NCBI RefSeq assembly: GCF_001563265.1
Contig: NZ_CP005085.1
Coordinates: 248,001-312,000 of the forward strand
Direction: 5' to 3'
DNA: 64,000 nucleotides
Source: Sphingobium sp. TKS
GTDB lineage: Bacteria > Pseudomonadota > Alphaproteobacteria > Sphingomonadales > Sphingomonadaceae
Shown here: positions 59,301 through 63,103 of the stretch, in pieces
Layout of the letters: the number at the start of each line of letters is the position of its first letter
Position numbering within the stretch: the first letter of the stretch is position 1
The notes under the pieces: generated by a model
The model's input: the letters and a program-made list of their open reading frames with translations, nothing else
Database searches by the model: none
Told to the model about the DNA's origin: nothing
Position numbers and translations under genes: made by a program

Positions 59301-59862
59301 CGCCGTTACCGCCGCGCGATACGTTGCGGTAGAGATGTTCACCCGTGCCGGCTGCGGGGAAGCTCACCTGACCGGCGGAGGTGGCGTTCGTCGCCGGCGC
59401 GACTGATGTCACCACCTCTGTTTCGCTGACATTGCTGTCTGCATCCGTGAGCGATACCGACGTCGGCTTACCCTCGCCGTTTAGGGTGACCGCACTTACC
59501 GTATAGGTGGTGGAACTATCGCCGGTGGTAACAGTGAAGGTCTGGCCCACCTGGGTCGCCAGCAGGATCACGTTGTTTTGGTCCGTGGTCACCATCATTG
59601 GCGGCTGGACCTCGGTCACCGTCTCGAACGTGCCAGTGATCGGATTGAGGATCTGGCCACCGACCGGAGGGACCACGATGGGCGGAGGCGGAGGCGTGGG
59701 CGTGGGCGTGGGCGTGGGCGTGGGATCGGCTGCATAGGCGGCAGAGACAATCGGTCCGCCAGGCGCGCTGATCATCGAAAGCGCAACGATCGACACGCTC
59801 GTCCGCCAGATCCTGACAGCTGCGATCGAACGTCCACGGCCGCCCAGCTGGCGGTCCTTCAT
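38353..59862 (-). CDS. Giant glycine-rich autotransporter adhesin (about 7,169 residues)
   Basis: One uninterrupted 21.5-kb frame. The start at 59862 (MKDRQLGG) is preferred because it gives an extended signal peptide with hydrophobic VSIVALSMISA and cleavage near AAYAA; a reading from 60048 would overlap the leader ORF. The mature N-terminus has a Pro-Thr linker, then about 104 tandem units of about 62 residues, each beginning like FAQSVGGGGGxGGF and ending with an I.T.G turn. After the array come a non-repetitive stretch and a C-terminal autotransporter barrel of about 300 residues that ends RIRM, without the usual terminal Phe or Trp. Probably a surface or biofilm adhesin of more than 600 kDa. 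The upstream cyclic-di-GMP riboswitch suggests control by that messenger. Confidence 0.88.
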   Translation of the reverse strand: MKDRQLGGRGRSIAAVRIWRTSVSIVALSMISAPGGPIVSAAYAADPTPTPTPTPTPPPPPIVVPPVGGQILNPITGTFETVTEVQPPMMVTTDQNNVILLATQVGQTFTVTTGDSSTTYTVSAVTLNGEGKPTSVSLTDADSNVSETEVVTSVAPATNATSAGQVSFPAAGTGEHLYRNVSRGGNGGNGHAGALFIKAGNGGAGANGGTFNDTLDASYGQIISNSFNTAGVIVQSIGGDGGRGGNGYLFANGGRGGDAGVGGDVTFSNSNKVTTTGSSSYGILVTSSSGKGGDGGSGFLSSGGSGGGSPGIGGDATVTNSGEVATSGAGSIGIYAQSLGGSAGDGGGSYGLVASAGGGSYGGIGGDARVNQNGTVQTAGAGAHGVYAQSVGGSGGDGGSGGGLFASGSNGGAGGAGGNAAITAGANSSTSTNGDYAHGLFAQSIGGGGGNGGVTAGAIALGSTGSQGSDGGNASVSVAQGATIATAGLGSYGIMAQSVGGGGGSAGVTAGLASLGGGGEGGGDGGNVTVVTAATITTAGVDGKGVFAQSVGGGGGSASGSGGLVSLGGSGAGGGDGGTVSVTQGLAGSVTTDGHWADAIFAQSVGGGGGSGSGSVGLVGLGGSGASGGRGGTVIVNNAGTLRTRGDNARGIFAQSVGGGGGAGGNSAGLVGIGGSGAGTSPGGSVSVTNSGAIFTRGLGSTGIVAQSVGGGGGDGGSSAGLISIGGGGGGGGDGGNVGVANSGTITTQGAKALGIIAQSIGGGGGNGGATGGVLSIGGDGGDGGDGGQVTLGQTGLVSTSGDDATAIFAQSIGGGGGNGGSAVSAGAFVSAAFGGSGGGGGAGGAVCVNTNLNCTVAQSDSGAAYIETFGDRSAALFAQSIGGGGGNGGFAISAAAGIGGSAAMAFGGSGGSGGDGDKVLVGFQGTISTQGVLSDGIFASSVGGGGGNGGFTVAAGASLGGSMAMSYGGAGGVGGRGGAVTVNSAADISTDDDQSRGILAQSIGGGGGNGGFAASGVIGVGAITGTFGGAGGAGSNGSTVDVISVGNISTKGIQSDAIFAESVGGGGGNGGFAVGLAGGAAGAVSLTFGGAAGNGGSAGSVSVSSTGRLQTDGLSSNGIFAQSVGGGGGNGGFAVSGSAGGTGAVSASFGGQGGNGGHGAAVTVENDGDIVTDGDLSNGILAQSVGGGGGNGGFAASVSGGGIGAAGLSMGGQGANGGRGDIVRVDSIGSITTNGVAAAAILAQSVGGGGGNGGMALSASGGWAGGASLAFGGGGGNGGSAAAVTLNSQGDISTHGASSQGLFAQSLGGGGGNGGGTISVAGGQGGGASLSFGGSGGNGGSAGAVGLESIGNITTNGANADAIFAQSLGGGGGNGGFAISVAGGQFGALSAAMGGTGGAGGTASNVTLSSEGTLITEGDFAAGARAQSIGGGGGNGGFAISAAGAQFGAVSLAFGGEGGSGGTAGNVTLTSIGDVMTDGANAQGLFAQTVGGGGGNGGFAVSASGAQYGAASISFGGSGGNGAVAGNASLSNTGSILTLGDFSAGAQVQSIGGGGGNGGWSASAAGGQYGAVGLSFGGAGGTGGAAGDVTLTSTGDIGTAGTQSNGLFAQSVGGGGGNGGFAASAAGAQYGAASLSFGGGAGSGSDAGTVTLSNDGMIVTEGAMSNGILAQSVGGGGGNGGFSVAVSGAQYAAPALALGGAGGNGGKGDDVSVDSTGDISTGGELAYGILAQSLGGGGGNGGFALSGSIALNANGLGASIAVGGQGGIGATAGDVRLASAGDIYTTGAGSVGLFAQSVGGGGGNGGFAGALSLSQGNAVGVGIGGNGGTGNRAGDVDLSSVGNVSTLGDNAAGIQAQSIGGGGGNGGFSLTATATVKGQSIGRNEGGSGGSGGVAGTVDVASTGTVETSGNLSNAIFAQSVGGGGGNGGFSVSAGLSAEGSADTQGIGGNGGTGNDADAVTVTAEAGADAAIQGYSVVTRGTGSNGIFAQSVGGGGGSGGFAVGGAFSAEDDATSNQVGGGGGAAGNASTVSVVNVGQIATLGATSNGIFAQSVGGGGGSGGFAVGAGIAVKKDAESSVGGGEGGAAGDADNVSVDTTGLVYTEGANSNGILAQSVGGGGGVGGFTVGASFSAEGDSTSDSVGGAGGSGGNAGSVDVVAREGITTKGAGSNGVFAQSVGGGGGSGGFAVGATIALEGEAKSNVGGGEGSLGGTAGDVSVGTSGTIWTEGAAANGIFAQSIGGGGGNGGFSAGLGFSTKGETTSATVGGAGGGGSISGDVLVDADSDIRTMGQAANGILAQSIGGGGGTGGFSVGGAISLEGKAESSVGGGGGGTGSDAGDVTVRGSGVIQTDGDDANGVFAQSVGGGGGAGGFSVGLGLSMKNEAASDSVGGTGGGAGNSGDVTVERSGDILTGGANAAGILAQAIGGGGGRGGFAVGLGASLEGDASSSVGGGGGGSAGNAGAVTLSQTGTIITQGDNSAGVFAQSVGGGGGSGGFSVGAGFSLDGGSASTSVGGSGAGGGSAGDVSVTVDGDIGTDGRLSHGIFAQSVGGGGGSGGFSVGGSFSLDGDTSSTVGGGGGGTGGDAGNVQVAGNGIIVTKGTSANGIFAQSVGGGGGSGGFAVGLDFSASGSAANETTGGSGGAGGSGGAVTIDREGAIGTEGDGANGILAQSIGGGGGQGGFVVGLGLSLDKDANSKVGGGGGGVGNTAGDVSVAQVGSISTAGVSANGVFAQSVGGGGGSGGFAVGAAFSSKGNASSSSVGGNGGVGGTSGNVTVSQTGDIGTVGALSNAILAQSIGGGGGSGGFSVGAGASISGKAESDVGGGGGGTGGDAGSVSVTSEGIFTTEGFNASGIFAQSVGGGGGIGGFSVGAGLASDGGAASSNVGGGGGAGGNASAVTISHSGGIATQGVQANGIFAQSVGGGGGVGGFAVGAGASLKDDANSSVGGGAGGAAGSASDVSVAQTGLVITKGDAANGVLAQSIGGGGGVGGFSVSAALSSEGGAASEATGGAGGSSGNAGKVDVTVDGDIQTDGAHARGVFAQSVGGGGGAGGFAVGAGASIAGDAGSATGGGLGGASGNADAVTVDVTGNIITNGLGSSAIIAQSVGGGGGAGGFAVGAGLSSDGGSSAETTGGGGGSAGHAGAVKVTHTGGIETFGDQSGAVLAQSIGGGGGSGGFGVGGALSVSGAASSEVGGGEGGAAGDADTVDVANFGDIYTHGTNSAAITAQSIGGGGGQGGFSVSAGAALAGADAVSSSTGGAGGSAGTGSDVTVTSVGNINLFGDHSRGIVAQSIGGGGGAGGFSVTGAIATQGSGASDSVGGAGGAGNSAGSVTVNSNGQILTRGDGSNAVLAQSIGGGGGAGGFSGSLAAAAGGGSANSSVGGNGGIGSDAGDVSLTLSGAVGTLGNNSAAIVAQSIGGGGGVGGFSIGASFASDGEGASDVTGGSGGDGGVGADVLVNNSALVQTHGSLSAGILAQSIGGGGGAGGFAASATLALGEGAASTATGGQGGGGQNAGKVTVQNSGDIYTFASASNGIVAQSIGGGGGQGGFAGSFTISSTSEAVNNSLGGAGGAGGDADAVKVVNTGDILVNGDRSVAIMAQSIGGGGGSGGFSLGLGASQATAANDAVGGSGGAGGNAGAVEVGNGSDGSIITTGRFGYAVFAQSIGGGGGAGGFATGGALSVSEGAASRIGGGEGGAAGDGSDVAVNNYSLIQTSGVGATAVFAQSIGGGGGAGGFAAGAGLAGGSDSALSNTIGGGAGTGGSAGNVRLFNDGSILTEGASATAVLLQSIGGGGGKGAFAVGGALSMGGAASDNVGGEGGAAGSAGDVTLTNTAGATIVTKGAMSIAIQAQSIGGGGGAGGFSAGAGLALDGDAESSVGAGSGGAGGSAGAVTITNAGNVGTMGDNALAVLAQSIGGGGGSGGFAVSGGLSAQGGAVNNSVGGQGAGGGSGGLVSISNSGTIQTLGTNATAVLAQSVGGGGGVGGFSAGAAAANADAASNLVGGDGGVAGDGGDVTIVNAETGIIETLGAFSNGVYAQSIGGGGGSGGFAAGGALGIEGDVTSKVGAGSGGAGGDGGAIGIVNGGSVLTAGDNAIAIFAQSVGGGGGQGGFAAGGGLSAQGGGASDNVGGAGSGAGDGGRVTIESTGSVGTLGQNATAVFAQSVGGGGGAGGFSVGAAASQADSASSNIGGNGGGGGAGGDVTLANGSGTITTQGALSYGVYAQSIGGGGGAGGFAAGGSIGLEGKAESTVGGGAGGAGGQGGLVTLTNDGLIATKGAGSVAMFAQSVGGGGGAGGFAVGAGLSAQGGAASDAVGGSGGAGGDGGLVSITTNGHVQTEGANAAAIFAQSVGGGGGKGGFSVGASASQADSASSIVGGSGGDGGLGGDVNVENGADGSVATLGALSYAVFAQSVGGGGGAGGFTAGGALSLEGNASSTIGAGEGAGGGAGGIVSVSNAGSIGTAGDGSLAVFAQSIGGGGGAGGFAAGGGLSAQGGAASSNVGGAGGDGGAGGTVAITNAGAIQTEGANATAIFAQSVGGGGGQGGFSVGAAGAQAESASNVVGGTGGAGGDGGDVTIASSQGGQIVTLGDFSYAVFAQSVGAGGGSGGFAAGGAVGLESDANSTIGAGSGAGGGLGGIVSLNNAGTIGTAGNGSVAVFAQSVGGGGGAGGFAAGGGLSAQGGAASEVIGGAGGGGGAGGTVDLINSGLVQTEGANAAAIYAQSVGGGGGKGGFSVGAAGAQADSASNVVGGTGGAGGAGGDVTLANNGVDATITTLGDFSYAVFAQSVGAGGGSGGFAAGGAISLEGDTHSTIGAGEGAAGGGGGVVSLVNAGRIGTAGNGSVAIFAQSIGGGGGAGGFAAGGGLSAQGGAMSSNIGGAGGAGGTGGTVDILSSGIVQTEGANATAIFAQSIGGGGGQGGFSVGGAGAQGKSASNVIGGSGGDGGDGGDVTIGNEAGGIVTTLGDFSYGVFAQSVGAGGGSGGFSAGGAIGLEGDADSSIGAGSGAGGGIGGQVAVTNAGTIGTAGAGSVAVFAQSIGGGGGAGGFAAGGGLTLQGGAASNTIGSGGGAGGTGGDVTIASSGEILTAGANATAIFAQSVGGGGGKGGFAVGAAGGDAASASTVVGGAGGDGGDGGVVAISNDVTGKVVTRGALSYAVFAQSVGGGGGQGGFAAGGALSVSDDATSSVGGGSGAGGGIGGDVTLTNLGEIGTTGDGSLGVFAQSVGGGGGAGGFAVGGGLSAQGASASNAIGGQGGVGGAGGLIDLENGGEITTLGANATGLFAQSIGGGGGVAGFAAGGSASQAGAVSQNVGGDGGSAGAGGDIVIGNLADARIETHGAISYGVFAQSVGGGGGTGGFAAGGALAVSDNVENVIGGGSGGAAGAGGTISFGNAGQVVTLGDASIGVFAQSVGGGGGAGAFAAGGGLSAQGAAANTAVGGAGGDGGAGGRIDLVNSGLVATAGDSAVAILAQSVGGGGGVGGFAVGGTASRLNAASDTVGGSGGAGGEGGDITLTNASTGEILTEGAFAYGVQAQSIGGGGGNGGFAASGTLALDGDAASSIGAGSGAGGGRGGAITLSNDGLIQTGGAGAIALFAQSVGGGGGAGGFAGGLTGSGDSAFSSTIGGAGGDASVGGDIVVSNTGQIHAAGDNSAGIFAQSVGGGGGAGGFSLAASGGMSSLSNSLGGSGGAGGDGGAIRVTNAADATIVADGLLSYGVFAQSVGGGGGKGGFAVDGSLAAAGSVSSNLGAGSGAGGGNGGRIDIDNGGNVLAKGAGSVAVFAQSIGGGGGAGGFAGGLSVGQGGAIAQSVGGAGAGGGIGGDITLANSGIIQTLDANSMGVFAQSVGGGGGLGGFSIAGSATSGSGTSTSLGGSGGAGGDGGTIAISNSGVVNTKGDLSYGVFAQSIGGGGGVAGMAVSGTLSSGLDGLTSAIGGTGGAGGDGGAITVTNSGDIIVEGAASVGILAQSIGGGGGAGGFSGALSVSGGTLGNQVGGQGGGGGDGGDVTVTSTGSIVTLQDDSVAVLAQSIAGGGGQSAFAISAQVGAFDFVNLGLGAHGDGISGKQGKVVVNLSGGTIQSAGALSYGVLAQAIGAGGGNAAISVPDPLEVGAGGLALQLGSTGGVAGDGNVVDVTNANEILTLGAGAVGFSAQSIGGGGGMEGVTGDVHLGGGDGIWSTTVGGSSTSSGSGQAITIANTAAIVTQGDNAIGLLAQSVGGGGGNGSMSLGLTEGSLYGLNLNVGGSQTTASNGGDIEFTTSTGGIETAGNLASGLVVQSIGGGGGVAGFTSIDGADIGEGGITLSAGATGGAGGDGGNISLTQKANIVTSGAGANAVLIQSIGGGGGYAGIDNSGQAATVNGLRLGGGANGSGGAIDFTLDAGVQTSGAGAVGVAVQSIGGGGGMLTSIGSSVDTPLEVGTTGGATGDGGAVKVATNGVIQTSGAGSTALIVQSIGGGGGSAVAVDATGAVQQPDVVQASSAPAARTFSTFSTFASLASPAGVGDGGAVDVTIGAAIHATGDQANGVVVQSIGGGGASGGSLAGAGAGGGLHLTVNADVTASGAGATALVAESSGGNGAAPIIVDIGAVEVVGGIGGHALSLLGGTDNSVTNAGTLATQDGQDGMVIYAQGGNNSITNSGLIVGSIDLGAGNNSFTNTEGGIFLAGPIVNMGTGTFTNSGIINPGGAGVVANLNVSGGLSMTSTSVYNVDLDFKTGTADKVIVSGGASLAGSLTTNLLNLGYAQTGHHGLVVMDAAAGITGQDSISLIAPNSAVATFSLGYPSAQEQSLDYVIEFSPEGLSARQARIGRVLNRIQTTPTDAFAPTAAAIIAIPTVSALGTIYQSLTGEGTTAAQSATLSAVSNSHDIVESQIGTRVGSYAAAYRPEPAGNLWLAMKAGRQRLDGTDGAFDMRSNGFDIQGGWDYRPNARTVVGATFGYDRERFAVAGVDTSGKAQVYTGGVYGGINPGAWTISASLLYSAADTSHTRFMTVPGAGSVNAYGDYSMHAWSSRAQVGYRVGLGDVQFQPFGALEATRLSLPAYHETSATSDGEPGALSLAFDAKRMTRTRSFLGTDVAGRISLSGSSELITTLRGTWIHDFDTSRSVIASFANAPVEKFETFGAPAVKDSGRFDLRTTLRNRNFDFQVGGSATVGAGYSDVSVQAGIRIRM
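43265..48310 (-). repeat. Trimeric super-repeat zone (about 9 x 187 residues)
   Basis: In units 61-87 three types alternate: one with LEGDAxS and GAGSG, one with GGGLSAQGGAAS, and one with QADSAS. The set of three recurs about nine times, a period of about 560 bp. Confidence 0.7.
50170..53900 (-). repeat. Dimeric super-repeat zone (about 10 x 124 residues)
   Basis: In units 31-50 two types alternate: one with (E/D)xSSVGGGGGG and one with xSDSVGGxGG. The period is about 372 bp, repeated ten times. Confidence 0.65.
59696..59724 (-). repeat. Six-base microsatellite coding a Pro-Thr linker
   Basis: A GTGGGC hexamer is repeated about five times, encoding the PTPTPTP run right after the signal peptide. 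Unit gain or loss would change linker length without changing frame. Confidence 0.65.
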
Positions 59863-59944
59863 ACCCGAAATACGCAAATTTGCCCCCTGCGTGCACGCCT
59901 GTGCCGTTGCGCGCCGCCCGTGAGGCAGGCGCGCGCCCTCGAAG

Positions 59945-60097
59945 TTATCGTTGAAGAATTGCCCCCTGGCGGTGCGCGGCCCGCCATGACCGCGGCATTG
60001 GCGAGACACGTTCCAGCCAGACCTTGTCGCTGGCGCGATCATCAGCATGTCGGCTCGACATGAAGCGAGCCTTGTCGTCCGGAGGCATCTGAGACAT
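59945..60097 (-). CDS. 50-residue leader ORF under the riboswitch
   Basis: The ATG at 60097 is preceded by AAGGAAGG at about 5 nt. The 50-residue product begins MSQMPPDDKARFMSSRH, is hydrophilic and basic, and ends 82 bp before the giant autotransporter start. The AGGAAGG is also the 3' strand of the riboswitch closing stem, so its translation would be directly gated by the aptamer. It may be a leader peptide or a small regulator; no family is recognised. Confidence 0.5.
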   Translation of the reverse strand: MSQMPPDDKARFMSSRHADDRASDKVWLERVSPMPRSWRAAHRQGAILQR

Positions 60098-60101
60098 CCA
60101 A

Positions 60102-60189
60102 CCTTCCTTCAGCAACCCCGCTATCTCCCTGGGAGACCGGAGGTTTTGCGTCCCGCCGTCACCGGCGGTTTGCCATTTTTTCAGGAAGG
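60102..60189 (-). ncRNA. Cyclic-di-GMP-I (GEMM-I) riboswitch
   Basis: Minus-strand order: closing-stem strand CCTTCCT, then GGCAAACC, a GCCG stem with a GTGA (GNRA) tetraloop and CGGC, then GGGACGCAAA, CCTCCGG, a short TCTCC/GGAGA stem, TAGCGGGGTT, and the closing strand AGGAAGG. These blocks and the GNRA loop match the GEMM-I aptamer in order and spacing. The position aligned to G20 of the Vibrio Vc2 aptamer is G (numbering from memory), which favours cyclic-di-GMP over cyclic-AMP-GMP. Confidence 0.85.
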
Positions 60190-60228
60190 GAACCGGCGGT
60201 TAGACCTCCACCCTTCGCTCAACCATGA

Positions 60229-60257
60229 ATAATGGTTAATGAATGCTTCGCAGGCAA
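60229..60257 (-). promoter_or_regulatory. Putative promoter of the riboswitch-autotransporter transcript
   Basis: Minus-strand TTGCCT (60257-60252), a 17-bp spacer and CATTAT (60234-60229) would start RNA about 30 nt before the aptamer. AACCAT/ATGGTT arms (60221-60237) overlap the -10. Confidence 0.45.
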
Positions 60258-60468
60258 GTGTTTTTTAACTTACGAATGCATGTGTTATCTTTACCACCCT
60301 TAGACGATTCCATGCACGGTTCCTCTACGGCCGCTTCTCAGAATTCGGAGCGGCCATCATACGGGGACTACCTATGTGCAGCGCCGTCTGGTTGGAGCAT
60401 TGCGGCGAGAGCGGCTTCTCGGCAGATGGGACCGTCTGCGGACGCGGAAGAACCGGTCACACAAAACG

Positions 60469-60507
60469 TAGAGCAGATGATCCGATGCAATCGGATCATC
60501 TGCTCTA
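60469..60507 (-). terminator. Perfect 18-bp hairpin after sapC
   Basis: Arms of 18 bp starting TAGAGCAGATGATCC pair perfectly around a 3-nt loop, 78 bp downstream of the SapC-family stop. On the minus strand ACGTTTTG follows, so it can serve as terminator and separate this gene from the riboswitch transcript. It also resembles palindromic repeat elements of alphaproteobacteria. Confidence 0.55.
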
Positions 60508-60584
60508 ACTTGAAACCGCCCTTCACCTTCAATATCGATACTGCCGACAGGAGCCGCGGCCCGGATTGAAGGTCAACCCGCCGC

Positions 60585-61391
60585 CTAAGCCGCCTTGACT
60601 ATCTGGTCCTCGACCCCGCGCCGGCTGACGGCGAGAATATCCCAGTTCGCCTGCGAGGCGATCTGGGCGAAAACAGACGGCAGGGCCCCTGCCTCACGCA
60701 GCCGCAGGAAGTCGTCCGGAGCAAGGGCGTCCAGTCTGGCTCGGTCGATTGTCCGATATTCGAGTAGGAGGTTAGCCGCTGCCTCTCCAGGAGGCGTGTA
60801 ACGAGCCTGCTTGGCCTCGAACAGTTCAAGCTCCAGGAGCAGTCGCACAAGCGTCCGGGTGCGGGCTTGGGCGGCCTCGTAATGCTCGCAAAACTCCAGC
60901 GCCTGGCGCGTCAGCACCGTCGGCTCGTCGCCGTCGAACAGTGCGACTGCGCCCTCATCGCCGACCTTGGCTACACGGTTCGAGCCATGATCCAGGCAGA
61001 GGATCAGCGCGTCGCTATCGTCGTCACGCGCAAAAACGAACGGATAGCGCCGGAGATAGGCAGGCACATAGGCATCCGGACGATAGTCGCCCTCGGCGAC
61101 GAAGAGGTTCCGCTCGGCGTCCAGGCCGGTCACGACATAGGGCTGATGATCCTCACCGAAGAACACAATGGGATAATCGAGCGCGGCGCGCTCAAACTCA
61201 TCGACGGCGATCTGCACCATCGGCGCCTTCCGGGCGAAGGAGAAGTCGCTTGGCCCTACATGCACCGCCACGTCGCGGTGTGTGACGCTATGGACAGCTC
61301 GGGGATCATGATAGAGTGGCAAGCTGCCCCGGACCTTCGCACCTGTGGTCGACGCGCTCCCCTTCTTCGCCTTTGGCCTGGTTTCCGACAT
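60585..61391 (-). CDS. SapC-family protein
   Basis: A 268-residue protein. The ATG at 61391 follows GGGG by about 4 nt. It has the SapC pattern: a basic start, DFSFARKAPMVQIAVDEFERAA, DYPIVFFGE, YVPAYLRRYPFVFA, and a C-terminal helical half with RLDALAPDDFLRLREAG. SapC was named in the Campylobacter S-layer locus; its biochemical role is unclear. Its place beside the autotransporters suggests a surface-layer link. Confidence 0.82.
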   Translation of the reverse strand: MSETRPKAKKGSASTTGAKVRGSLPLYHDPRAVHSVTHRDVAVHVGPSDFSFARKAPMVQIAVDEFERAALDYPIVFFGEDHQPYVVTGLDAERNLFVAEGDYRPDAYVPAYLRRYPFVFARDDDSDALILCLDHGSNRVAKVGDEGAVALFDGDEPTVLTRQALEFCEHYEAAQARTRTLVRLLLELELFEAKQARYTPPGEAAANLLLEYRTIDRARLDALAPDDFLRLREAGALPSVFAQIASQANWDILAVSRRGVEDQIVKAA

Positions 61392-61827
61392 AATTCCCCG
61401 TCTGGATTGTAGCTTTGGGCGACATGGTTATTTCACCCAGCGCCTTCTTGTAGCGTCAATGCCTGCATCCGCAAGCATTTGTCGTTCATTGCATGGATTG
61501 CAACAATATTCGCACCGTAGAACGCTTGCCGTCCTGCCATGAGCAAGAAAAGAATTGCGCCGGGAGCCTGAGGCTGCCCGATGGACCATCCGGCAGGAGC
61601 GACCGCGATCGCCCGCTGGCGATCTCCATTCAGGTAACGCGCTGGAAGCGTCGCGGCCTACAAAGTCGTCTATCGCTCTATCTCCGGCAATGGCGCAGCA
61701 TGCGTTCACGCTGCGCGATCGATGCATTTCGTGACCTGCACCCAGAAACTGATCTGGTTCGGAGCAAAGTGAGGTTCAACCCGACCGACACGCAACTCGG
61801 TTCGGAAAATTCTTGCAAAAATGGCGA
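61392..61827. other. Gap upstream of parA
   Basis: No gene recognised. A frame continuous with parA reads back to 61493 but lacks coding-like sequence and a ribosome binding site. Confidence 0.4.
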
Positions 61828-61870
61828 TTTATTGACAACCACGCCTCAGACACATAGTTTATTGGCAACC
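61828..61870 (+). promoter_or_regulatory. Direct repeats upstream of parA
   Basis: TTTATTGACAACC (61828-61840) and TTTATTGGCAACC (61858-61870) differ at one base and start exactly 30 bp apart, so they lie nearly on the same helix face. They end 30 bp before parA. Likely an operator for ParA or a centromere-type site. Confidence 0.55.
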
Positions 61871-61900
61871 GTATCACCACAGCGATTCGGCGGGGGTTCC

Positions 61901-63103
61901 ATGATCGATACAATATCCAACCTCAGGGCCATGGTCGACAATGGTGAAGCCCTGAGTTCTCAGCTCAAGAAGGTCGCCTTTCGCCCTCGTGCGCGAAAGA
62001 AGCTTGAACTGACCTTTGGTCCCGGGCGGGCCGCAGACCTCATCGGTCGCACCCCCGAAGCTATTGCAAAGGCCGAGGCCAAGGGGCGCCTGCCCCAGCC
62101 CAAGATCGGCTCAAACGGACGGCGCTATTACACGCTGGAAGATCTGACGCTGATCCGGCAGGCGCTTGGGATCATTCCTGGGAAACAGTCCCATGAACCC
62201 GCCGTCGTCCTGGCCGTCCAGAATTTCAAGGGCGGCGTCGGCAAGAGCACCATTACCAAACATCTGGCGGATTATCTTTCCCTTCAGGGATTGCGGGTGC
62301 TGGTGGTCGACTGCGATCCCCAGGCCTCGACCAGCTCACTGTTCGACGTGGACCAGGAGGCGCTATGGGCAAGCGAGGAGACGCTGGCGCATTTCCTTGC
62401 GCCGACCGCTCCGCTGAACGATTTTCGGCTGACTATCCAGGACACGGCCTGGCCTACGACCAAAATTGTTCCCTCAAGCCTGGGGCTGGGAGAGATCGAA
62501 TGGCATATGGTGGCCGGAGCTGAGGGCCGACAGGAGATCATGCGGCGCTTTGGCCTCTTGCGGTCGGGCATAAGCCAGGTCCGCCGGGAATTCGACGTCA
62601 TTCTTCTCGACCCCCCGCCAGCGATGGGCTTTTTGGGGATGAATGTGATGGCAGCTGCGACCGGCCTTGTCATACCGGTGCCGGCTCGTCAGCTCGACTT
62701 CCTCTCGACGATACACTTCATGACCAACATCGCCGACACGCTTGAGTCGCTCCAGGGCTACGATATGGGCGTCAACTATGATTTCATTCGAGTCGTAGCC
62801 TCGAACTATTCGCGCTCGGCGGACGGCGAGACCGGCATGCTCAGAATATTACAGCAGATGTGCGGCACGAACATGCTGACCAATCCCATTCTTGCTTCTG
62901 AAGAGATAAAGAACTCGGTGCAGGAATTTCGTTCGGTATACGAGTCGGACAAGCCGATTTCATCGCACAAGACTTTTACACGTTGTCGCGATAACCTGGA
63001 TCTGGTCTTTGCCGAAATTCTGCACGTGATCCGCCAGCAATGGCCCTCGACCAGCTTGACGGGGTTCGATGACAGGCACCTGCTTGACGGGGAAGCCGCA
63101 TGA
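61901..63103 (+). CDS. parA: ParA-family partition ATPase
   Basis: A 400-residue protein. The ATG at 61901 follows GGGGG. Residues 1-100 form an N-terminal DNA-binding region (GRTPEAIAKAEAKGRLPQP, MerR-like HTH). The ATPase domain has deviant Walker A FKGGVGKST (Lys-rich type), VVDCDPQAS and VILLDPPPA. The length and HTH make it a type Ia ParA like that of plasmid P1. It overlaps parB by 4 bp. Confidence 0.9.
   Translation: MIDTISNLRAMVDNGEALSSQLKKVAFRPRARKKLELTFGPGRAADLIGRTPEAIAKAEAKGRLPQPKIGSNGRRYYTLEDLTLIRQALGIIPGKQSHEPAVVLAVQNFKGGVGKSTITKHLADYLSLQGLRVLVVDCDPQASTSSLFDVDQEALWASEETLAHFLAPTAPLNDFRLTIQDTAWPTTKIVPSSLGLGEIEWHMVAGAEGRQEIMRRFGLLRSGISQVRREFDVILLDPPPAMGFLGMNVMAAATGLVIPVPARQLDFLSTIHFMTNIADTLESLQGYDMGVNYDFIRVVASNYSRSADGETGMLRILQQMCGTNMLTNPILASEEIKNSVQEFRSVYESDKPISSHKTFTRCRDNLDLVFAEILHVIRQQWPSTSLTGFDDRHLLDGEAA

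Noticed and set aside
59863..60048. Earlier ATG at 60048 for the giant autotransporter
   Set aside because: It lies within the leader ORF in another frame, lacks a ribosome binding site and puts 62 polar residues before the signal peptide.
60469..60507. Perfect hairpin considered as an insertion-sequence end
   Set aside because: No transposase or target duplication is nearby; position after sapC and the following T residues suit a terminator or palindromic repeat.
61493..61900. N-terminal extension of ParA by 136 residues
   Set aside because: The extension is not protein-like, covers the direct repeats, and the ATG at 61901 has a GGGGG site.
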